Origin: Bryoerythrophyllum caledonicum
Lineage: Eukaryota > Streptophyta > Bryopsida > Pottiales > Pottiaceae
Reading direction: 5' to 3'
DNA: 64,000 nucleotides
Assembly (NCBI GenBank): GCA_963971425.1
Contig: OZ020519.1
Location: 21,597,397 to 21,661,396, forward strand
The position numbers and the translations under genes are program-made. Positions 32,011 to 43,200 of this stretch are shown one piece after another (within the stretch, counting starts at the first letter, position 1; each line of letters begins with the position of its first letter). The notes under the pieces are model-generated. The model ran no database searches. It was not told the origin of the DNA and saw nothing but the letters and a program-made list of their open reading frames with translations.

Positions 32011-33930
32011 CACATTGTTAGGCAAGATACAAACTAAACTTCTTCCTTTCTACATAAAGCTTAGAGATCTTTATATCATTTTCATTTTATTTTCTCTATC
32101 AAAAGATGTGGTGTAAACCTTCTTATTGACCATTTGAATTCTCATTCTAAAACATGATGAGGTCATCAAAAAATAAAGCACAATTTGGTAAATTTTAAAT
32201 CTCCACTCGTTGTACAATTGTTTCGACTATGCTACACCCTTTGTCTACCTCTTAAAATTTGTGTACAAAAAAATAACATCAAAATTAATAGGATGGTAAT
32301 GAACTTAAACATTATGTAGAGCAAAAACAAAAACTCCAACTACAGTCAAAGTTTGCTTATCAACACAACCTAGGAAAGAAAATAACTGTGTTTTGTACTT
32401 CGAACACTATAATCTTTCAATCCGTGCAGTAAAATTTATGAAATTTTGTGAGGACGTGCTTAACTCCTACGGTATTGTGACAGTTTGACATCAAAAACAC
32501 TTCAAACTGTTCGATTCTAGTGCAATGTATAAAGAAGGAAACAAAAACTATTTATCTCTTCTTTTGACCGTACAATCTAAATGAAGTCGTGGTAAATTAC
32601 AGATTCACAAAATTTTGTAAAGTTTGACCGTACCAATCAGAAAATTATGGTGTTTGAAGTCAAGCAAATGGTTCATTTCTTTCCTGCGTTTACCGAATCA
32701 ACAGACTTTGACTTCACTTGGTGTCAAATTATTGCACTACACATTATCTAAGTCCAATACCATCGTGTTAAGCATGATGTTAGTTCCTTACACACAAATT
32801 TTTAGATGTAACAGAGGGCAGTAGCATATTCAAAACAACTATGCAAGAAGTCGAGGTTCAAAAATTCCCAATTAATGTTTTATTTTTTGTGAACTTAAGA
32901 TATTTTAGATTGACAATCCAAATGGTCAATAGGAAGGTTCACACCACATATTGATGTCAAATAAATAAGGGCAAAAAATACAAAGACCTCTAAGTGTTAT
33001 GAGCAAAGGAAGAAGATTTTTGGGACATTGCCCGACAATGTGTTACCATGTGTGAGAATGTTTGACATAGGCTAATATGCTATTTTTCACTAATCATAAT
33101 AAGTTTTAGTACAATATAAAAGGAAAAAATATTACTTGCTAGTATTAAGATTCTCACGTTCAATAGAATATCCTAGCAAATGTTTTTGAGGTGCCCGACG
33201 TGCCCGATTTTGCCAAATAAAATTGAAAACCCTATAACTTTTTCATGAAAATCAGATACGAGAAAAATTTCATCTCCCATTTAGGTATTAGTAATACCCA
33301 TCTACAGTGCATGTTTAATAGCAAAATGTTATAAATTGACACCATAGGAGTCTGGCTGATCTTTCAAATTGTCAATTCCGTACACTTGTCCTTTAGTGGC
33401 TAATAAATATGAATTGAAGCCATATAGTTAGATGTGTCAAAAAATTTCGTTTCCCTCAGTAATCATTGCACTAGAATGAGCAATTGTGAAGTATTTTGTT
33501 GTGAAAATGCCTTATTCCTTCAACGGTTTAGTAACATACTCAGAAGCTTTCATAAGATTTGACCATACGGATTGAAAGATTAAAGTTTTTGTAATAGACA
33601 ACATGGTAAATTTTCTTTCATAGGTTGAGTTCGGTTTACTTCGTTTCAAAAGTTTGCATTACACGTGGTCTAGATTCATTACCATCATGTCAAGAATATT
33701 AGTATCTTGTACAATACTATTCAGGGATGGAAAGGCATGTAGCATATTCAATGACACTGTGCAAGAGTTGACGCTCTACACATGTTTAATTTTTTTCATT
33801 TCAAAGCAATTTTATCAACAGATCTAATGTCATCATCATATTTTGAACAATAAATATGTGTTTAGAAAGATATATTTTATCAGATGAATGGTGCTTTGAA
33901 GGTTAATAATTAGTACATGTATTTTGACAA
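32011..33930. other. AT-rich region with two diverged ~300-bp similar blocks, no gene seen
   Basis: The segments at about 32540-32870 and 33540-33790 share a common line of phrases (TTTGACC-TA, GTTT-ACTTC, TTGCA-TACAC, ATTACCATC, GCATATTCAA). They look like an old duplication or two copies of a degenerate repeat. No coding frame is supported. Confidence 0.45.
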
Positions 33931-36180
33931 ATGTGCAGCCATAATGCTCCTATTTTTTCAATAGTGATAATGGAGAGCCGCACGATTCAGACTCCTTCGA
34001 TATGGCCACACATCCAAAGGGATAATATACATTCCAATAGCTCTATGGTTGCCCGATTAGTACGAGCAGCACGTGCAAGGCAAATTCAACAGAGATATGT
34101 TGGGATCATAACATCTGAATTAGAAACGGCAGTAGAATTACTTTCTAAGAGAGGAGATGTGGTGGGCTTAGCAACCAGGGAGCATGCATTCAAAAGTGGC
34201 ATGGAATTGAATGGGTCAAAGTTGTTCCTATTCGAGGTGGCGCTGCGTATCACTAGGGTAGATGATGCATTGCATTGGACCGGAGAGACTGTAGGAGAAC
34301 GCCTTGGCATCTGTGTGGGCTTGATCATTTGTTGGCATCGGTCTTTGCTACGTGTAGTGGTTGTAGAACCTGATATCAGAGGTGTCCATGGTGACATTGG
34401 ATCACATATAGCGCCTACATAAGTGATGGCCCCAGAATTTGATTTTCATGATTTCATCAATACACCAGCATCCACCCAGAGGTCTCGACGCAGTAGTCAT
34501 GCTTCAAACGCCATAGATGAAAATTTGCCGTTTTCCAATCTACTCCTTCAAACATCCAAGATTTGCTCCATGTAGATGGATATTCTTATGTCAGAACAGT
34601 ACGTTGTCCATATTCTATGCAAAATAGAAGGAGAGATTCAAGGGAGCCATCATTGACAGAAGCTGCACCATCTAAGGTATCGCTTAGAAGCGTGCAAATT
34701 ACAATGGCACAAGGAGGATGCAAACACAATTGTTTGAGGGACGTTCCAACAAGGTATCTATTGGACATGCCACATTGGTGGGATTGGGGTAATGAGTTTT
34801 CAATACGAAGTACTTGGATGAGACACATGCTGGTTTCTTTTTACACCAGGACGGAAGGAACTCGTCGAGACAAGTTTGTAGTAAAGTTAGATGGAAAACA
34901 AGTTTGCAATGCTTGCTTTGCTCTTGAGGACCTGGGGTTGGATATTCACAGAGGCGCTTTAAGCAATTGAAGAAGGATTGTCTCATATATGGAAGAGTGA
35001 CATCGATTCACAACAATACCCTTTTAGATCCGATCAGAGAGAGCACTAGAATGTCTGCGGTAGAGGCTTGCTTTAAATCCTTTGTCGATGAAACTGGTTG
35101 TGCTCAACCTCATCGATGTATTCGCCATAAGAGTGACAACGAAGTGGTGCGTCTCATTCTCTTTCCTATGAATACAACCAAATTTGATGAATTCAATTAC
35201 GTAAACGAGGAGGTCAAGAAAATTTGTAATGGGGAAACCATTTCCATGAGTTCGTTCCGAAGGATGTGGCGCATGAAGTATCCCCACATTCAGGTACCTC
35301 CATTCTCGAGATTCTCAAAGTGTTATCATTGTTGGGAGTATAAATGTACCATGGAGGGACCACCAATGCGAATGCAAGGATAAAGATAAAAGAGTTGTTT
35401 ATGTTGCATCTGCGCAACCAGATGGAAGAACATACTAGGCATTATTGGATATTCAAGAGGTTGTGTTATATTAGCCCTGAGTTGTAGATGTGCATCATAG
35501 TGGATGGCATGGATCAAAACACGACCATGGTACCGAGGATGCGTCAGACTGTGAAGAATATTGAACATCGGTTTGTTAAGACCCATTTGTGTCGTGCTCT
35601 TATACATGGGATTGGTTTATATTGCAACGTGTGGTTTGGGGCTCAACACAAACACGATAGCAACCAAGTCGTGAGTACATTGTTGTACGTGATAGGAGAT
35701 GTGCTGCGGAGGAGGGGCTTTTTGCCACCAACATTGCGAATTAAGGCGGACAACTGCACACGTGAGAACAAAAACATTCATATGTTTGCTCCATGTGCCA
35801 CATTGGTGGGATTGGGGTTTTTTCAAGAGGTGGAACTATCTTTTCTTATAGTGGGCCATACACACAAAGATATTGATCAACGCTTCAATTGTATATCAAA
35901 TACGTTGAAGAGGTCGGACGTAGACTTGTTGAAGGAAATGATTAGTCTTATTGAACAAGGAACATCTCCTACCAGGCCTTTTTTTTGGTTTCTGCCTGAT
36001 CGCCACAATGGCTGCAACTGTTATAGGTCTGCGGCACATTTGGCTTCTAATGGTTTAATGGAGGAAATTTTTTTGGCCCTACATGCAAAAAAGATTATGC
36101 AAATTGGCTCCTTTGTAGAAAATGAAATTGCATATAGTGGCAAAATTCATTTAATTGTGATACAACATTTTGGCTACTAG
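33931..36180 (+). pseudogene. DUF7869-type transposon-associated gene, frameshifted
   Basis: Four successive plus-strand frames make up one gene with frameshifts and stops: 33931-34422, 34563-34970, 34967-35383 and 35400-36180 with an in-frame TAG just before MCIIVDGMDQ (35485-35487). Visible features are a Cys-containing block (KQVCNACFALEDLGL, about 34895-34940), a second Cys cluster (FSKCYHCWEYKC, about 35315-35350), then DGMDQNTTMVPRM, LRIKADNCTRENKN and FLIVGHTHKDIDQRF. The D ... DN-T-ENKN ... GHTHxDxDxxF spacing is what I know from DUF7869 proteins, which are found in repetitive contexts and have an RNase-H-like look. Its biochemical role is not established. Breaks make it a pseudogene here. 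Confidence 0.65.
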
Positions 36181-36513
36181 AAAGTGCGACCTCAGTGCAA
36201 CTTGGCTCATTGACCGTATGTGCAAGCTCTGAAGAGGCGATTCCGTGAAAAAAAAGGCTCTAACTGGCTAAAAACGCCCAACACCCTTTGCATACAATTT
36301 GGCTATCAAATGATATACACAAAGGTGTTTGCATCCTTTAAAAATCTAATAGCACTTCATAAATTTAAAACAACAAAAATCTAATAACACTTCACAAACA
36401 TATAAATTCAGGTAATGTGCATAAATCCGATGTCAATGTTCAAAGCACATAGAGTGCATGACATAAAACAGAAGGAAGAGAGCCTTTAACTCGAACAAAA
36501 TTCCACCATAAGG
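36181..36513. other. Gap between two convergent pseudogenes, no gene seen
   Basis: AT-rich DNA with the direct repeat AAAAATCTAATAGCACTTCA / AAAAATCTAATAACACTTCA at about 36340 and 36376. It separates the tail of the DUF7869-type gene from the tail of the hAT gene. Confidence 0.5.
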
Positions 36514-37591
36514 ACCTAATCCTCGCAGCCATAACGACCGGTGCCGTCCGGAGTCTTGTACCATAGATCAAAAGCTTCTCCATATGGGAAATTCTGTAAA
36601 TCAAACAACTTCTGTGAGTACATCCGAACTACTACGCCCACGTTAGCGTCCAGAGAACTTTGCACTTTGGACTTCCAAAAAGATAAAGAACTGAAGACAC
36701 TCTCATCTTCCACTCATCCCAACACCATCACAATGGCAATTTTAGCAAGCTTCATATACGTAGGAAAACGGCCTGCAAGCGGCCTCTTTGATTGAGCAAC
36801 CCACCATATCCTCGTGAGTTGGTTAAGTTCAAATGGAGCTCACAAGATCAAAACTTCAATGGAAGTTCCAAATTTCAAGTGGATAGAAAAGTTACCTTTG
36901 CAATCTGTTTTAGTGGCCATTGCCATCTTAGCAAACGTCGTTCTGTCAATGGTTCTACCCTTGTAGAGTGCACAAACCTTTGTACGATGTAGCCTCTACA
37001 TCAAACGCTCAGTTTGGGTGTTCAAATCAACATCCCAGCGAAGGAAGATGTTATAGTGCGCCAACTCCATCTATGACTTGAAGTTATTGAAGTCATCGGT
37101 TGAAAAAGCCATGGATGAGTCAAGGTAGAGCCTAAACAATTGCAACTCACACGTACTAAGCGCCGCTACAAAGTCCTGTATGAACACATTCTATTTTTGA
37201 GCAAAGGAGACCAGAATGTCAATGGTCTCAATCAATGGGATCATGGCAACCATGTCCAACAGGACAGAGAGATCAGTCATTTCATCATAACATGCCTGCA
37301 ATATACATATGAGAACAAGATAAATCAGTACAGTTTGACAATATTTACCAATGCTTTTTTTTACAAAACATTGCACAAAAAGTATGGAAAATTTGTGAGA
37401 AAGGCACCTGTCATGCTGCCTCAGAATCTTTGGATTGATGCATTTTAGATAAAACCAGTCGGTACTGTGAAACCACTCGACGCAGTGGGTCTAACAAACT
37501 AATCCACCTTGTGAATACGTTTTGCAACAACTTCAAGCCCCTACACTCCATTGTATTTACAAGCTTCTTGAAGTCTTGGACTCTTCTCGAG
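36514..37591 (-). pseudogene. hAT transposase-like gene ('zinc finger 862-like'), 3' half
   Basis: Read on the minus strand, RRVQDFKKLVNTMECRGLKL and NVFTRWISLLDPLRRVVSQY start at the junction with repeat A (37591). A GT-AG intron at 37407-37296 follows, then ACYDEMTDLSVLLDM and PLIETIDILVSFAQK. The C-terminal dimerisation-like block has VEDESVFSSLSFWKSKV, VVVRMYSQKLFDL and NFPYGEAFDLW, ending in TAG at 36514-36516. This is the order found in hAT-derived ZNF862-like genes. Stops occur before the intron (TGA), after AQK (TAG) and elsewhere. The 5' half of the same gene is at 58154-59660; about 20.6 kb of repeats separate them. Confidence 0.8.
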
Positions 37592-38458
37592 TGTGAGCCG
37601 CAGAAACGGCTCACGGTGACAAATGGACCACGCATTGTGTCCATTAAGGTTAACAAAGTAGTGGAAATGGGTTATCCCATTGGTTAGTTCATGGTTTTTG
37701 ATCAAGATGGCTAAATAGCCTTTCCATGCACTAATCCTTTAATTAGGAGCCACATTGTGGCAACCAAGAATTTCATGAAGTTATCCAAAAAATAAATAGA
37801 AAGGAAAAAAATGAGAAAAGGTAGAAAAAATAAAAACAATAGAAAAGAAGTAGAAATAGAAGTGGTGGAGAAGAATTTACCTCCTACCGAGTCATGGACC
37901 ACAATTGGCCATGATGAGGAAATCACGAAAGAAAAAATTAGGAGAAGAAGAGAAATGATGGTGAGGGGAAGGAAAAAAGAAAGAGGCTTAAAAGTCCTTA
38001 AAAAAGTAGTTAAAAAGGTCCAAAAGGCTTGGGCAAACCCCTCACCAACCACTAAGTAAAATTAGGAATTACCCCAAGCAAGGGGAATTCAATCTAGGTA
38101 GATTAATTAGATTTAGCATCCTTGGAATTAGCTTAATAGCTCACTTATTGGAGATCATGCACACCCCATGTGGCATGAAATTAAAGTAGGAGATTTAGAT
38201 ATTCCTTGGTTAGTGGGACACCCACTTTTGTTAAATGCAAGGGTGGCACGGAGATAGGTAGTCATAGGTTAATAGTTGTTTTAATAGAAAAGTCATTAAT
38301 GGAAGGTGGAAAAGGCGGTGGGGAACATCCTTGGGAACGCAAGGAGAACAAAGGCTTGGGGGGGTTACCCCCTGGAGAGGCTCATTCGGTAGTATGCGAG
38401 GAATGTGGTAAGAAGAGAGAATAGGGAGAGAGACTAAGGAATTGAGAGAGAGCCGGAA

Positions 38459-38778
38459 GCCCCGGCCACGAACAGGAGAAAAATTAGGTTAGGAGCACAG
38501 GCTGAATCACTAGAGCGAGAGCAAAGCCGAGCGACGAACCAGAACGCCGAATCACGAGCAGGATCACGAGAGCTGGAGCAAGCACAAGAACGCCAAATCA
38601 CGAGCAGGATCACGAGAGCAAGAGTAAGCACAAGAAGGCCGAATCACGAGCAAGATCAAAAGAGCTGGAACAAGCACGACGAACAACAGGTTGAAGATCA
38701 CGAGAGTTGGAGCTGAGCACAAGAAGGCCGAATCACGAGCAAGATCACAAGAGCCGGAGCAAGCACGACGAACAAGAG
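38459..38778. repeat. Minisatellite in repeat A, left arm
   Basis: Degenerate units built from AATCACGAGCAAGATCACGA, GAGCTGGAGCAAGCAC and GACGAACAAGAGGGTGAAGA. The array continues at 42659-43200 beyond the E1 insertion and has its counterpart in repeat C. Open frames with repeated ARDSAF readouts are artefacts of the periodicity. Confidence 0.8.
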
Positions 38779-39295
38779 TGTCATAGTTTGCAGAGTCAGT
38801 ATTCCTCCGGAATGCACTCATTCATCACTAAGCACGTCCAAAGTAAACCACTCCGGTTTCGTTCCCACAGAGACCTATTTATCCTTTCAAACTTATCCAA
38901 AACCTAAAAGCTATCAAGCACCTATGTTCGTTATTCTATTCCGAACAGGAACTAGATCCGTAAACCGTAACTGGTTTCCGGTACCTCTATCCGGAATATA
39001 CCGGAGCAGGTTTCCAATACATTGTACACAGTGCTTACCGGAAAGGAATTCCGGTAAACCAGGTGGGTAGTTTATTTTTACCTTTGTTTCCCCTCAGAGA
39101 AACTTCCGGAAGGTTTAAACGAGTGACCGGAAGGCCACTGATCATGTTTTGTGTGAGTGGCCGGATTCCCCACTGCCTTGTGACTTTAAGTGGCTAGACA
39201 CCCACTGTCCAGGAGTTTATAGTGTCCGGACATTCACTCTCTCCCTAATCTACTCACTGGAGATATGGTGTTGAGTCTAGACTTCACTCTCACGA

Positions 39296-39317
39296 CATCC
39301 GGAAGGCCTTCCGGATG
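39296..39317. promoter_or_regulatory. Perfect 22-bp palindrome in E1 3' region
   Basis: CATCCGGAAGG is followed directly by its reverse complement. The same 22 bases occur in E2 at 46846-46867, although the surroundings have diverged. It could be a site for a dimeric protein or part of a terminator or packaging structure. Confidence 0.6.
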
Positions 39318-40103
39318 CGGTCACACAAAGGTAAGTCCGGACTACAACAACGTTCCGGCGGTACATTTGCTGCACTATGAAGATAGGGATGTAGTTTCAC
39401 TTGGGAGAATTCCTTCTAGACTCACATAGTAGGTTCTACCTATTGTGGGGGTAGACTCCGGCTCTGGGACCGGAATCCGGGTTCACACGGACTATTCCGT
39501 ACCCTAGAGACTACCAAGAACACCTCTGCAATAGATCTCTTCCCCTCCTCGTTCTTCCGGACTTGTGAAGGTGACCAGGAACACCTCTGCAACCTCCTCC
39601 TTTTATTCCGGACACTCCCCTGCTGAAGATCCACGCCGGTTCACTCCTTAGATCAACAAAACAGCCTTCTCTTCAAAGAAACTTGTGCAAAACGTACTGC
39701 AGCAACAGACCTTGTACCTTACGAAGAACAACTTTCGTCACCCAAACTAGGTAGCAAATCTAGTGATAGCTCCGGAATATATTCAGTCATAAAGAAAAAA
39801 AACAAGATCCTGAGTTGAGAAAACTCAGTATACTAAGTACTAGGAAATCAACTTGATCACCGCACTACCCTATCTGCGAGAAATCCGGAAAATCTAATCT
39901 AGAAAATATTATCCCCAAAAGGTCCGGGATTTAAAACCTGAGATCCGAAAATTATAGATCTTAGATCCGATTTTTCCGCCGGCCACAATTCTAAGTGTCC
40001 GGTTTGACAGACAGCTCGGTAGCCGGGTGCAATTTGGAGCCCCATCGTTAATCGCTACGACAAGTCTGATGACCGGAACTAACTAACCTTCTAATAAAAC
40101 TAA

Positions 40104-42077
40104 CTACAGAGTCCTCTTATTCCGTCCACTCCGGCGCATCGGAGATGCTCCCACGATCTGCCTTCTGCCGCCTACCTTGTCCGGAGTTGGATCCGGTACT
40201 ACTCCACTTCCGGAAGCTGGTGCTTCCGGCTCCGGTCGTTCGGTGGAAGCCGCCGCCTGCGTGCCCTTGTCTGTTGTACCGGTGGTAGTCCCTTCCGTTG
40301 TCTTGGGGTTGGCGGCAACATCCGGATAGCCTTAGGACAGGGGAGAAGTAGTCTTACGACGACCGGAGGTCGGTGGAGAGAGAGGAATCCGGAAGCCGGG
40401 AGACTGCTCCTGGAACAGCGCTGAAGGAAGAGGGGTCTTCCTGGAAGTCACTAGACTGTTGGGAGGGGCCCTATCCTGGGGTCCAGGAGGATTCGTTTCC
40501 GGAGTTGCCATCGGCTCCTCCATCAGTTCCTTACCCTTCCCCAAGGGTTCCGATGCCTACTGTGATGGTCCGTTCGCCTCCGGGGAAGATGTAAGGTCGA
40601 TGGTGGGGTTGGCCGCCACCGGCTTCTCCGGAATGACAGAACTGGCTGCGTTGTTCGCCAGTAGTTGCATCTGTCCCCACGTCTTCTCCATCTTCCGGGC
40701 GTGGTCTAGAAGGAAACGGATGACCTGACCCAGGTTTGCTTCACCTCCTTTCTCTAGGTACTCTGTGAAGAGAATACTCCGGTTGACAGTGTCAACCGGA
40801 AAATTCAACGCTTCGCGTAACTCACCAAGGGCTTGAGCTGATGTGGCTGTCTTCGCTTCTGCTGCTTCCCGGAATACTTGGGCTTCTTCGAGAGCTGCAT
40901 CTGCCTTCGACAGGTCCTGCTGCATCTTCGCCCGGGCTTGCAGAAGGATCTGGTGTTGGGCTTCCATCTGCTCTAACCGGAAATCGCTCTCCCCCAGTAT
41001 CTTCAAGCGAGGTAGGATCTCCTCCGAGTTCTCCACCCGGAGCGCCCCCATGATGGTGTAGATCAGGGCGGTGCTATCATTCAGGTGTTGGTTGATCCGG
41101 GTGGCTCTCCACGCGACATGTTGGAGCAGCTCCATGATGTCCTCCTTGTGTCTCCCGGTGAGTGTAGGAATATCCGGGGTCGGGCATCGCTCCGGCCGCT
41201 TTGACGGCCCCGCTCCATCTTCATCTTCACCTTCGAGAGCCGGGTCTAGATGGGTGGAGGAAGAGCGCACCGGTGGTGAATCCGGTTGGGCTGAGCGACT
41301 CTGTTTCCGGGTCTGGGGTGTTGGCGCCGGAGCCGTCTCCATTTCTTCGTCTTCATCACCCTACTCATCAGCCTCCACCCCTCCGTACCTCTGAATGGTC
41401 AGTAGGGCTTCGTATTCGTCGTGCTCTTCCGGTTTAAGTAGCTCATGATGGTGGTAGAGGTAGGTCAGGTATGCCGGAAGCGGCGATCCAGCCTTCCGGT
41501 TACGGTAGAGATTCTTGATCAGTCGCTCCACCAAATCCTGCATGAGGGTCCCCTAGTCGACGGTGATCTTCTCGCGCATAGCTCCTAAAAACGTCGCTGC
41601 CCACTTCAACACTAATCGCTTGGATTTCTCCGGGTGAAAAATAGGGTTTAGAAACCCTATTACAATCTGAGCTCGTGGGTCGGTTAGGTTGGCGATGGAG
41701 TATCCCTCTTTTGGATCAGCCGGTCCCCGGAACTCGCCGTCCCTGATCTCGTCCTTCCGCTCCGTCGTCTTGACGTCTCCATCGGCGAAGCCGTAGGTCC
41801 GCTTCCACTCCGCCCAGGTCCACTTCTCCGGGTGTGCGCGTATACTACCGTCATACTGGTTGTCGGGTGCGCCTATGAGCTCCGTGACGACCTTCTCATC
41901 CTTCGTCCCCCATGCCGCTGCCATCTGGCCGGAACACCCCATGATGTCCAGGAAATGGAACAAAGTATGCATATCTCGGTCGGCCACCGGGTACTCCGGT
42001 AATACCCTGAAGATGGGTGGTCCCCCGGTGGCAGCGCTCTTCACCTTCTCCTGTTTCCCGGATCGCTCCCCGGCGAT
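40104..42077 (-). pseudogene. E-family protein gene, E1 copy (four nonsense codons, start lost)
   Basis: It aligns codon for codon with the E3 gene. The E3 start ATG corresponds to ATC here (42075-42077). TAG occurs at 41553-41555 (Trp in relatives), 41361-41363 (Gln) and 40557-40559 (Gln), and TAA at 40332-40334 (Arg). I found no frameshift over ~658 codons. Layout: an N-terminal domain (HTLFHFLDIMGCSGQMAAAW, EKWTWAEWKRTYGFADGD, GFLNPIFHPEKSKRL, then KITVD-stop); an acidic/proline linker; a coiled coil (residues ~270-420, e.g. ARAKMQQDLSKADAALEEAQ); and a Pro/Thr-rich tail ending SPMRRSGRNKRTL. It cannot be made full-length without stop suppression. Confidence 0.7.
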
Positions 42078-42281
42078 TGCGCTCCTCCGTCAGCCTCCGG
42101 TCGTACCTGCACGCACTGACCTCACAAGAGCTCTCTAGTACTGCCGGATGCTGGAGGGACAACCGGCTGAGAAACCTGTAGAAAGACTAAGGGAGAGAAA
42201 AATCGAAAAGAGCCGGGAGGAAGAGAAGTAGAAAGGGAGGAGGGAGGAGAATAACTGTTTTGGCTATTCCCCGTCGGTTGG

Positions 42282-42364
42282 CCTTTTTATAACGACCCCA
42301 AAGTACGGGATTTCTCCAACGGTAGTGACGTCACCATCAAAGCCTTTTAACGGCTCTGACGTCA
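42282..42364 (-). promoter_or_regulatory. E1 promoter: two TGACGTCA sites and a TATA box
   Basis: On the minus strand TGACGTCA (42364-42357) and TGACGTCA (42333-42326), 31 bp apart, precede GTTATAAAAAGGC (42294-42282). A pyrimidine-rich leader of about 200 bp leads to the ORF. TGACGTCA is the palindromic bZIP/TGA site. E3 keeps the TATA box and one site, with the second degraded to TGACATCA. Confidence 0.6.
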
Positions 42365-42658
42365 CCATCGCCATTATGACCGGTTCAGTGGTAGGTATAT
42401 TCTGATTTCTTCTCCCGGTTTAAGGCATGGCCGGGTTCTCTAGGTTTTACTCAGTCCCGCACGTGCCAGGCCGACCGGATTAGGCACTTCGTTAGACCTT
42501 TTAAGGACTTAACTGATCCAGCGCCCATCCTATTTTCTAGTTATTGATTCTATACTATCTAACTCTACTTTACTTATATTATCACTATTTTTTTTTTCAT
42601 TTTAGCCGGATGTTATGGTAATTATCCGGAAACTTGTGGAACGACTTCCCACAAAGAG

Positions 42659-43200
42659 GGTGAAGATCACGAGCAGGAGTAAGCACAACGAACAAGAACG
42701 CCGAATCATGAGCAGGATCACGAGAGCTGGAGTAAGCACAACAAGGCCGAACCACGAGCAAGATCACACGAGCTGGAGCAAGCACAAGAAGGCCGAATCA
42801 CGAGCAAGATCACACAAGCTGGAACTGAGCACGACGAACAACAGAGTGAAGATCACACAAGCTGGAGCTGAGCACAACAAGGCCGAATCACGAGCAAGAT
42901 CACAAGAGCTGGAGCAAGCACGACAAACAACAGGGTGAAGATCACGAGAGCTGGAGCTGAGCACAAGAAGGCCGAATCACGAGCAAGATCACAAGAGCTA
43001 GAGCAAGCACGACGAACAAGAGGGTGAAGATCACGAGCTAGAGTAAGCACGACGAACAAGAATGCCGAATCACGAGCAAGATCACGAGAGCTGGAGCTGA
43101 GCACAAGAAGGCCGAATCACGAGCAAGATCACAAGAGCTGGAGCAAGCACGGCGAACAAGAGGGTGAAGATCACACGAGCTGGAGCTGAAGTTCGACGGC
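42659..43200. repeat. Minisatellite in repeat A, right arm
   Basis: Same degenerate units as in the left arm, nearly identical to 56787-57320 in repeat C. It ends at GAAGTTCGACGGCTAAGGAC. Confidence 0.8.

Larger units (their letters stand above)
38779..42653 (-). mobile_element. E1: complete 3875-bp element with one long ORF
   Basis: On the minus strand it starts TGTGGGAAGTCGTTCCACAA and ends CTCTGCAAACTATGACA. AAGAG lies on both sides (38774-38778 and 42654-42658). Repeat C preserves the uninterrupted target (CGACGAACAAGAGGGTGAAG, around 56775-56793), so this is a clean insertion. TG...CA ends with a 5-bp duplication are the mark of an LTR-type integrase, yet I find no terminal direct repeat within it. 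It may be a giant solo LTR that contains a gene, or an unfamiliar non-autonomous element. It carries a TATA promoter, an indel-free frame with four stops, and a ~1.3-kb 3' region rich in CCGG/TCCGGA. Confidence 0.85.

Noticed and set aside
31772..32116. Open frames over the GGACGGAC repeat
   Set aside because: Products of the simple repeat (RTD / DGQ readouts) on both strands.
38434..38821. Open frames reading ARDSAFL-like repeats, also at 42597-43104 and 56281-57232
   Set aside because: Repetition follows the minisatellite and appears in several phases and on both strands; no start or conservation beyond the DNA repeat.
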